Shown: positions 1-4,531 of the stretch, one piece after another
Layout of the letters: the number at the start of each line of letters is the position of its first letter
Numbering within the stretch: position 1 is the stretch's first letter
Assembly: GCA_964582265.1 (NCBI GenBank)
Contig: CAZOQT010000049.1
Span: 1-5,780 of the forward strand
DNA: 5,780 bases
Direction: 5' to 3'
DNA from: JBAZYK01 sp964582265
GTDB lineage: Bacteria > Patescibacteriota > Gracilibacteria > UBA1369
Notes under the pieces: model-generated
What the model was told of the DNA's origin: nothing
Database searches by the model: none
What the model saw: only the letters and a program-made list of their open reading frames with translations
Translations under genes and position numbers: made by a program

Positions 1-77
1 TTAAACCGTGTTTTGTTTCTACGGTTACACTGGAGGGGATTTCGCAGTTAAAGGATGAGATTAGGGAGATGATTTAA
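1..77 (+). CDS. C-terminal end of an unidentified protein (partial, 5' end outside window)
   Basis: An open frame enters from the left edge (first complete codon at position 3) and ends at TAA 75-77. The 24 visible residues read KPCFVSTVTLEGISQL followed by KDEIREMI. The tail looks like an amphipathic helix with alternating charged and aliphatic residues, as at a normal protein C-terminus. The two other + frames in this stretch contain stops (for example TGA at 56-58), which favours this frame. I do not recognise the family, and the fragment is too short to assign a function. It lies on the same strand as the gene pair starting at 381, but about 300 bases and a separate promoter lie between them, so it is probably a different transcription unit. 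Confidence 0.5.
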   Translation, partial: KPCFVSTVTLEGISQLKDEIREMI

Positions 78-97
78 GGTGTGAAATTTACGATGCT

Positions 98-149
98 CGC
101 TCTGGGGGGGCGGCCCTTTACATATTTAATTTTGTTGTAAGCCCCAGCG
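98..149 (+). other. GC-rich potential stem-loop after the upstream gene
   Basis: TGGGG at 103-107 is complementary to CCCCA at 142-146, and the pairing extends to GCG (147-149) against CGC (98-100) across a short bulge. Inside the loop TTACA (118-122) pairs with TGTAA (136-140). The position, 21 to 72 bases past the stop at 77, would suit a 3'-UTR structure or terminator of the upstream gene. However, no T-tract follows the outer stem, so it is not a classical Rho-independent terminator. The function is unknown. Confidence 0.25.
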
Positions 150-215
150 CGGCCTTGAGTAATACATTAGCAGTAAGCCAAAAAGTGCGGTGGTGATGGT
201 GTTTAGACGTTTATC

Positions 216-240
216 TTTAGTGCATTTTGTGCACTCTAAA
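216..240. repeat. Inverted repeat (hairpin, 9-10 bp arms)
   Basis: The left arm TTTAGTGCA (216-224) and right arm TGCACT-c-TAAA (230-240) pair across a 5-base TTTTG loop, with one bulged C at 236. The core AGTGCA/TGCACT is a perfect 6-bp pair. It lies about 110 bases upstream of the -10 box of the gene at 381. It could be a transcript-end hairpin for the upstream gene or a DNA-binding site. No T-run follows on either strand, so a Rho-independent terminator is not well supported. Confidence 0.35.
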
Positions 241-307
241 TTTATGCAGCAAAAAGACAGCAAAATTTTGAGTGTTTTTTAAATTGTTTCTGGATTGCGA
301 TTCGAAT

Positions 308-317
308 TTGAATTCAA
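308..317. promoter_or_regulatory. 10-bp palindrome just upstream of the -35 region (possible operator)
   Basis: TTGAATTCAA is a perfect 10-bp palindrome, centred about 50 bases upstream of the start site predicted from the -10 box at 350-355. A second short palindrome, TTCGAA, lies at 301-306. This position is usual for an activator or regulator contact. AT-rich palindromes of this size also arise by chance, so this is only a candidate. Confidence 0.2.
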
Positions 318-327
318 GATGGTTCCT

Positions 328-355
328 TTGTCCGGATTGTGTTTTGTGGTATAAT
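328..355 (+). promoter_or_regulatory. Sigma-70-type extended -10 promoter for the gene pair at 381
   Basis: The -10 hexamer TATAAT (350-355) matches the consensus perfectly and is preceded by TGG at 347-349, the extended -10 TGn element. A weak -35, TTGTCC (328-333, 4 of 6 matches), lies 16 bases upstream. The expected transcription start is near 362, leaving a leader of about 19 bases before the ATG at 381. There is no purine-rich ribosome binding site in that leader. Placement directly before the first gene supports the call. Confidence 0.7.
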
Positions 356-380
356 TATACAATGTAATTAGCAAAACAAT

Positions 381-1136
381 ATGGGTGAATTTTCTCATTT
401 AGATGATTCTAAAGCTCAAATTGAACTTAAACATAAAGAAGTTTATGATTCTCCGGAATGGAAGTCATTAAATGAACTAGATCGTGCCCAGCTTTTGTTG
501 GTGGCTGAAGGTGTAAAGTCAGGGACAATTATTCAAGGTGATAATAAATATTTTTTGAATGTTGTTGAAGGTTTGGGTTTGCATGCTGTAAAAACTTCAG
601 ATCCATATAACGTGCATCCCATATTCGAAGTCTCTTCTCCAGCGGTAATGTCTCAATATTATAGGGAGAATTTGGTTGCGCCTGAAAAGGAAAAAATGAG
701 TTATTTCCATGAAATTAATGGCAAATTTTTGGGTTATCCTGAGTGTTGCACAAAAGAATATAATAATCCTCAAAAAAATCTAAAAGCCAGAAAGGCTTTC
801 TCACCTAAAAAATTTATTTCTAATCTTAATTTTGAATTAATTCAACTATTTAATTCTGGAAAGCCATATCCTGGGCAATTGGATTTTCGTCCGCCATCTT
901 TTACTCCTTGCAGTGCGTATTGTGGAAATGCACTTAAGGTCCTTGGGATTTGGGAAAGTGTTTTGCAAGCAGGCGATCCAGAAGCAGCAAAAGTGCTTCA
1001 ACATTTTAATCGGAGTAATTCTCCAACATTTAATTGGCATAAAGAAGAAGTTCGTTCAGAAATGAGAAAAAAGGAAGTTACGTCTGTTGTAGGAAGAGTA
1101 AAGAAAGCGTTTACTGATTTCTGGAATAAAACCTAA
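381..1136 (+). CDS. DUF483-like protein with two paired-cysteine motifs, function unknown
   Basis: A 251-residue soluble protein without a signal peptide or membrane segment. Two cysteine motifs stand out: FLGYPECC (residues 116-123) and PPSFTPCSAYC (171-181), about 55 residues apart. From memory, a GYPxCC motif followed by a PCxxxC motif resembles the uncharacterised DUF483 family. The four cysteines (122, 123, 177, 181) could bind a metal or an iron-sulfur cluster, which is inference. The N-terminal third is rich in charged residues, and the C-terminal 30 residues are basic (RKKEV, GRVKK) and probably helical. The ATG at 381 is placed by the promoter only 26 bases upstream, and no Shine-Dalgarno sequence is visible. 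The next gene starts 10 bases after the TAA, so the two are very likely cotranscribed. Coding is confident, family assignment moderate, function unknown. Confidence 0.85.
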   Translation: MGEFSHLDDSKAQIELKHKEVYDSPEWKSLNELDRAQLLLVAEGVKSGTIIQGDNKYFLNVVEGLGLHAVKTSDPYNVHPIFEVSSPAVMSQYYRENLVAPEKEKMSYFHEINGKFLGYPECCTKEYNNPQKNLKARKAFSPKKFISNLNFELIQLFNSGKPYPGQLDFRPPSFTPCSAYCGNALKVLGIWESVLQAGDPEAAKVLQHFNRSNSPTFNWHKEEVRSEMRKKEVTSVVGRVKKAFTDFWNKT

Positions 1137-1146
1137 TTTTTAATAT

Positions 1147-2061
1147 ATGTTTTCTTTAGAACACATTCACGAATTGCCACCAATGAAGGACGTAATCGCT
1201 CAGTATGAAGGCCGTGGTGCGGAGTTGAATCCGCCTTCTACAAAAAAAGAAAAATTTCCTGTTACTCCAGAATTAGAATCTAAAATTAATGATTTTGGAA
1301 AAGAGATGGCGGCACGATTTTACGATGAAAATTTTCCAATTCATGGCTTAAAGGTTAAGCAATATCCATCTATGACCAGAAGTGAATTGAGATTAGATGA
1401 ACTGGTGATTGATAAAAAAAATATGATAACACTGGTTGCAGATAGACTTAAAATTATTGAAGGCGGGCAGGTTAGGACATCAATAGTCTTTGCCGTAAAA
1501 GGTGGCGCTAACATGCAACCTGTTTCTGCTTTATATTTTGAGGATATGGGAAATGGTGTTTTTGAATTGAATGATCGTTATACTGAGCCAAAATATAGAG
1601 GTTATGGTTTTGCTGATTTGGCTTTGAAGGCTAGCGAAGGTTTTTTAAAACAAATTGCAACTCAGCATCAGCCAGTGGGTGAGGGTGATGGTGATGCTGA
1701 TGGTGAGAAATTTCACGCAATATCCGCAGCTGAAACGGGTCAACTGGACGTAATTTATTGGCTTTGGAAGAATGGTTATCGCCCAAAAACGTCTGAAGAT
1801 TGGGAAAAATTAGACAAGGTTTTAAGTGCTGATCCGGATTTAAAACTTTGTGAAAATATGTATGTTTTTGAGAAGGATAAAGATGAATATTCTAGGGAAA
1901 AAGATGGGCAAATCGAAAAGGATAAATTTGGAAATATGGTGATTGATTTTCATAAATCTGTCAGAATCAATTTTGTTAAAACTTTTGATGCTGGGGCGGG
2001 TAAGGCAGTGAGTGAGATTGCGCAAGCAATACGTGTTGCGATTGATGGGGCCAAGACTTGA
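1147..2061 (+). CDS. GNAT-like acetyltransferase-domain protein
   Basis: A 304-residue soluble protein. Residues 138-169 look like the core of a GNAT N-acetyltransferase: a beta strand (VFELNDRYTEP), then YRGYGFADLAL (150-160). Here R151-G-Y-G154-F-A156 fits the acetyl-CoA pyrophosphate-binding pattern R/Q-x-x-G-x-G/A, followed by a helix. The segment VIYWLWKNGYRPK (202-214) resembles the later helix-turn where GNAT proteins carry their 'lGF' motif, and ENMYVFEKD (236-244) could be the last strand. The first ~110 residues and last ~60 are not recognisable, and the acceptor substrate cannot be inferred. An acidic Gly-Asp/Glu loop (178-187) sits between the two core parts. The start lies 10 bases after the preceding stop without a Shine-Dalgarno sequence, suggesting cotranscription. 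The stop is TGA. Coding is confident; GNAT assignment rests on motif reading only. Confidence 0.7.
   Translation: MFSLEHIHELPPMKDVIAQYEGRGAELNPPSTKKEKFPVTPELESKINDFGKEMAARFYDENFPIHGLKVKQYPSMTRSELRLDELVIDKKNMITLVADRLKIIEGGQVRTSIVFAVKGGANMQPVSALYFEDMGNGVFELNDRYTEPKYRGYGFADLALKASEGFLKQIATQHQPVGEGDGDADGEKFHAISAAETGQLDVIYWLWKNGYRPKTSEDWEKLDKVLSADPDLKLCENMYVFEKDKDEYSREKDGQIEKDKFGNMVIDFHKSVRINFVKTFDAGAGKAVSEIAQAIRVAIDGAKT
1678..1707 (+). repeat. Five imperfect GGTGAT hexamer copies within the GNAT-like gene
   Basis: The units read GGTGAG, GGTGAT, GGTGAT, GCTGAT and GGTGAG. They are in frame and encode Gly-Glu-Gly-Asp-Gly-Asp-Ala-Asp-Gly-Glu (residues 178-187). The unit length is a multiple of three, so copy-number change would keep the frame and only alter the length of an acidic surface loop. 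The protein contains DxDxDG (181-186), which resembles the start of a calcium-binding loop, but the rest of an EF-hand is absent. Confidence 0.6.
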
Positions 2062-2077
2062 TTGCATGCGAAAATTT

Positions 2078-2105
2078 TTGACTTTAATTTTGGTCGCGTT
2101 AAAAT
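2078..2105 (+). promoter_or_regulatory. Sigma-70-like promoter for the small ORF at 2133
   Basis: TTGACT (2078-2083, 5 of 6 matches to TTGACA) and TAAAAT (2100-2105, 5 of 6 matches to TATAAT) are 16 bases apart. The predicted start near 2112 leaves a leader of about 20 bases, much like that of the gene at 381. The site lies in the 71-base gap after the stop at 2061 and would give the small ORF its own transcript. In AT-rich DNA a chance match of this quality is possible. Confidence 0.45.
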
Positions 2106-2123
2106 TAAGGATTAAACCTTAAT
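2104..2123 (+). repeat. Short AT-rich inverted repeat in the leader of the small ORF
   Basis: ATTAAGG (2104-2110) and CCTTAAT (2117-2123) form a perfect 7-bp pair around the 6-base loop ATTAAA. It overlaps the predicted -10 end and transcription start and ends 9 bases before the ATG at 2133. It could be an operator or a weak leader hairpin. No T-tract follows, so it is not a terminator for the upstream gene. Confidence 0.3.
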
Positions 2124-2132
2124 CATCAACAT

Positions 2133-2390
2133 ATGGAAAAGCATTCAATTGCCGCGGCTTTGGCGTTTTCTGTATCCGCTGGTTGTGCGGTGGAAGGTCA
2201 AAATAAGCCGGCACGCGCGCCGGATTATTTTCAGGTGGAGGTACAAAAAACGGATGAAGCTCTGCACGAACGTGATGCGGCTCAGGCAAAAATCATGGCG
2301 GCCTTGAAAAAATCTTGTGCTGCCTTTAATGGAAGATCCAGTGCGCTAATTTTCGCAATAAAAAATCTGCAGTTTTTTGTGTTTTTTTAG
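2133..2390 (+). CDS. Small lipoprotein-like protein, possibly frameshifted near its 3' end
   Basis: The predicted product is 85 residues. Its start resembles a lipoprotein signal peptide: a short basic/polar start (MEKHS), a hydrophobic stretch (residues 6-14) and SAGC with Cys18 as the candidate lipidation site. The -3 Ser is not the usual Leu or Val, and the signal is short. Residues 19-60 are polar, with a helical, Ala-rich segment (ERDAAQAKIMAALKK). By eye this stretch is richer in G and C than its neighbours. The last ~14 residues (ALIFAIKNLQFFVFF) are read from the strand opposite the end of pgl, a 45-base overlap that looks artificial. One base fewer in the A6 tract at 2307-2312 would give a 71-residue product ending LVLPLMEDPVR at TAA 2347-2349, right at the pgl stop. 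A promoter-like site lies upstream; no Shine-Dalgarno is visible. I do not recognise the family. Confidence 0.5.
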   Translation: MEKHSIAAALAFSVSAGCAVEGQNKPARAPDYFQVEVQKTDEALHERDAAQAKIMAALKKSCAAFNGRSSALIFAIKNLQFFVFF

Positions 2391-3047
2391 GATGAGGGCG
2401 GGGAATTGCACGGAATTAAGTCGTTTTTTTTGTTTGGCTCTTGTGTCTTTTAAAGTTGTGATGATTGGTTTTTTATCTTTGCCTTTTAAAAGAATCAAAA
2501 TGTTTTTGCTTTTTAGGATAGGTTTTATTCCAAGCGATAGGCGCTCTTTAACTGCAAATTGTTCGGTTTGCGTGTTGCCGGTGAGTTTGTTTTTGCCTTT
2601 AGTAGTGATTAGCGATGAATGTGGGAAGATTGAGGCAAAATGGCCGTCAGGGCCGATGCCTAAAATTACTAAATCAAAGCTTTGGTTGGGCAATTTTTTA
2701 ATTATTTTTTCATAATTCGTTAAGGAATTTTTAATGTCAATTGTGGTATCAAAAGGATGAAAATCCTTAACCCTATTTTTTATGTGATTAATTAAATTTT
2801 CCTGAATCATTTTTTGATTCGAATCAGGATGAAATGGGCTTATATAGCGTTCGTCTACCTGATAAAACTCGATATTTTCAAAAGGGAATTTTGACTCGTT
2901 TGAAAGCGCTCTTAAAATGGGGCCAGGCGTGGCGCCGCCGCTTAAAGCAATCGAAATTGTACTCTTTTTTGCTGTACAGACTTTTTTTATAAAACGGACA
3001 CTTTCTTCAATAAATTTTTGTTCGTTTTTAAAGGTTCGGATTTTCAT
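2346..3047 (-). CDS. pgl: 6-phosphogluconolactonase
   Basis: This enzyme hydrolyses 6-phosphogluconolactone to 6-phosphogluconate in the cytoplasm, the second step of the oxidative pentose phosphate pathway. The 233-residue product has the family motifs in order: the phosphate-binding SGGATP (36-41), VDER (64-67), DSN (75-77), the catalytic GIGPDGHFASIFP (130-142) with His136, and ERLSL (168-172) with a conserved Arg. Its length is normal for the bacterial DevB/SOL-type enzyme. The start is ATG 3045-3047, 22 bases after the zwf stop. The frame is open further upstream to an ATG at 3156-3158, but those 37 residues would overlap zwf by 89 bases and do not look like the family, so I rejected that start. 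GAGG lies only 2 bases before the ATG, unusually close for a Shine-Dalgarno, and sits in a small hairpin. It is the last gene of the gnd-zwf-pgl operon, and its stop (TAG) meets the convergent small ORF. Confidence 0.93.
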   Translation of the reverse strand: MKIRTFKNEQKFIEESVRFIKKVCTAKKSTISIALSGGATPGPILRALSNESKFPFENIEFYQVDERYISPFHPDSNQKMIQENLINHIKNRVKDFHPFDTTIDIKNSLTNYEKIIKKLPNQSFDLVILGIGPDGHFASIFPHSSLITTKGKNKLTGNTQTEQFAVKERLSLGIKPILKSKNILILLKGKDKKPIITTLKDTRAKQKKRLNSVQFPALILKKHKKLQIFYCEN

Positions 3048-3060
3048 AACCTCAAAGGTT
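3048..3060 (-). promoter_or_regulatory. Small hairpin containing the only GAGG motif, directly before the pgl start
   Basis: On the - strand AACCT-TTG-AGGTT is a perfect 5-bp inverted repeat with a 3-base loop that ends at the base before the pgl ATG. It contains GAGG (3050-3053), the single Shine-Dalgarno-like motif seen before any start in this window. The spacing to the ATG is only 2 bases, so its use as a ribosome binding site is doubtful. A 5-bp stem is weak, and ribosomes finishing zwf 22 bases upstream could open it, which would couple the two genes. Confidence 0.25.
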
Positions 3061-3069
3061 GAATAAGGT

Positions 3070-4515
3070 TTAATGTGGATCGCACCAATGGAAATGATCT
3101 GGGGCGTTGATTTTGTGCTGGCTTTGTGGACCAGGGGAATTGTCTTTATAAATTTCAACAGGTACTTTTTCCTCTTTAATGTACTTTAAAATTGATTCAG
3201 TTACGCGCCAGCCAGCGATGATTTCCGGAAAACTTAAAAACTGCATTTTGTTTCCGCGAATTATGTCCATAAGTAAAAAGGCGTGTTCTGGCAGGCAGTC
3301 ATCACCGGTGCAGGCAATAGATTCGGAGGTGGTAATTACTTTATAGTTTTTTTCTCCGTAACCGTTTTGGTTCAACAACTTTAGATTAATTTTTTCTTCC
3401 GGATACAGCTCTATAATCAGCACATTTGGTTGTTCATTTTTGTCCTGAAACTTGAATTTTTTAAATTCAATAGTTATGTATGTATGTTTCTCGTGCAGTT
3501 TTTTGCCAGTGCGAAAGTAAATTGGAATTTTGTACCAGCTTTCCCGGTCGATGAATAATCTTAAAGCAGCAAAAGTTTCTGTGTTGGAATTTTTTGGGAC
3601 ACCTGGTTCTTGTTTATAGCTTTGATATTGCCCTAAAACAACGCTGTTTTTGGATTGTGGTAAAACGAGTGAAGACAAAATGTTGTATTTTTCGCGATGT
3701 AAACTTTCGTCGTTCATGGTGAGGGGAATCGACATGGTTACCAGAGCAAGTACCTGAAGCAGATGCGATTGAACCATATCTTTAATGATGCCTACCTGTT
3801 CAAAATAGCCAATACGGTTGCTGACTCCTGCGCTTTCAAAAGCGCTAATCTGAATGTTGGCAATTTCTGAACTTTGGAGCATATGGTTTAAAACCCTATT
3901 GCTGTGTCTTAGGTAAAGAATGCTTTGCACTGCGGATTTACCAAGATAATGATCCAGTAAATAAACCTGATCTTCGTTAAAATAACGCGCTAAAAAGTGG
4001 AATAAATCTGTGGCTGATTCAAGGTCTTGGCCAAATGGTTTTTCTATAACCAGGCGAATATTTTCGTTAGCGTCCGTTTTGGTTTCTCCAAGATTTTGAA
4101 TTATCGGCTTAAATGCCTGTGGAGGAACTGAACAATAGGCAATGTGAAGCAGGTCCTTTTTTTTGGCGAGTTTTTTTAGAAATGAGCGGTAATCTTGGAA
4201 GGATTTTTTTTTATCGTATTGTCCCTGAAAATAAAATACATGTTCTACAAGTTTTTGGAGCAACTTTTTATTAAGGACTGAACTCATTTTTTTGTTTTCT
4301 GTGGCGATTCTTTCAGAGACAGCATCGTAAAATTCTTTTCTGAATTCTTCCTGGGTTTTGGGTGAGCGGGCAAATCCAACAATATAAAAATTTTCTGGGA
4401 ATCTTTTTTGCTCCATTAAACGATAAATTGCCGGAAAGATTTTGATCTTAGCCAGATCGCCACTCGCTCCAAAAAGGGTGAGGATAAATGGTTCTTTAAT
4501 TTGGTAAAGATTCAT
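3070..4515 (-). CDS. zwf: Glucose-6-phosphate 1-dehydrogenase
   Basis: Oxidises glucose 6-phosphate to 6-phosphogluconolactone, normally with NADP+, as the entry step of the oxidative pentose phosphate pathway. The 481-residue product is full length. The Rossmann start GASGDLAKIKIFPAIY (16-31) is followed by IVGFAR (45-50, with the Arg usually linked to NADP binding), EKPFG (158-162, Lys159), the substrate-binding DHYLGKS (188-194), catalytic His251 in VQSH, TETFAALRLFID (312-323) and RTGKKL (335-340). The spacings Lys159-His189-His251 (30 and 62) match the Leuconostoc enzyme. The residue after DHYLGK is Ser, where the usual signature has Glu, Gln or Lys. I chose ATG 4513-4515 because it gives the usual short N-terminus. 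A GTG at 4537-4539 would add 8 residues and overlap gnd by 8 bases. The gnd stop is 16 bases upstream, and only an A-rich leader precedes the start. Confidence 0.95.
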   Translation of the reverse strand: MNLYQIKEPFILTLFGASGDLAKIKIFPAIYRLMEQKRFPENFYIVGFARSPKTQEEFRKEFYDAVSERIATENKKMSSVLNKKLLQKLVEHVFYFQGQYDKKKSFQDYRSFLKKLAKKKDLLHIAYCSVPPQAFKPIIQNLGETKTDANENIRLVIEKPFGQDLESATDLFHFLARYFNEDQVYLLDHYLGKSAVQSILYLRHSNRVLNHMLQSSEIANIQISAFESAGVSNRIGYFEQVGIIKDMVQSHLLQVLALVTMSIPLTMNDESLHREKYNILSSLVLPQSKNSVVLGQYQSYKQEPGVPKNSNTETFAALRLFIDRESWYKIPIYFRTGKKLHEKHTYITIEFKKFKFQDKNEQPNVLIIELYPEEKINLKLLNQNGYGEKNYKVITTSESIACTGDDCLPEHAFLLMDIIRGNKMQFLSFPEIIAGWRVTESILKYIKEEKVPVEIYKDNSPGPQSQHKINAPDHFHWCDPH

Positions 4516-4531
4516 TTTTTTAATGTTAAAT

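Larger units (their letters stand above)
78..380. other. Intergenic region, about 300 bases, with potential structures and a promoter
   Basis: No convincing gene was found. Reading left to right it holds a G7 run at 104-110 inside a GC-rich patch (95-155) that can fold on itself, a hairpin at 216-240, two copies of CAGCAAAA 11 bases apart (247-254 and 258-265), a TTCGAA site (301-306), a 10-bp palindrome (308-317) and a promoter (328-355). The GC-rich patch contrasts sharply with the AT-rich second half. The last 18 or so bases are the short leader of the gene at 381. Open frames on either strand are at most about 50 codons and have no good start. Confidence 0.6.

Noticed and set aside
65..199. 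Open + frame through the GC-rich intergenic patch
   Set aside because: It has no reasonable start, has low-complexity composition driven by the G7 run, and ends at a TGA without any recognisable motif.
846..1040. 64-codon minus-strand open frame inside the DUF483-like gene
   Set aside because: It lies wholly antisense to a clearly coding gene, has no family-like motif and no promoter; it is a shadow frame.
1681..1716. EF-hand-like calcium site (DxDxDG) in the GNAT-like protein
   Set aside because: The hydrophobic residue at loop position 8 and the acidic residue at position 12 are absent, and the motif is explained by the hexamer repeat.
1840..2067. 75-codon minus-strand open frame across the end of the GNAT-like gene
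   Set aside because: It is antisense to the GNAT-like coding sequence, and its Ile/Phe-rich composition is what reversed Lys/Asp/Glu codons give.
2062..2118. Readthrough of the TGA ending the GNAT-like gene (as in UGA-recoded lineages)
   Set aside because: The frame continues to a TAA at 2116-2118, but no other frame in the window uses an internal TGA, and the short extension looks non-coding and covers the promoter-like site.
2360..2388. Possible terminator for the + strand: A6, CTGCAG, T6, then T7
   Set aside because: The stem would be almost only A-T pairs and the sequence is coding for the pgl C-terminus (KKLQIF), so the T-runs are explained by lysine and phenylalanine codons on the other strand.
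2377..2715. 112-codon plus-strand open frame
   Set aside because: It is antisense to pgl, whose conserved motifs are unmistakable, so this is a shadow frame.
3048..3158. 37-residue N-terminal extension of pgl from an upstream ATG
   Set aside because: It would overlap the zwf C-terminus by 89 bases and adds sequence unlike the family; the ATG at 3045-3047 gives the normal N-terminus.
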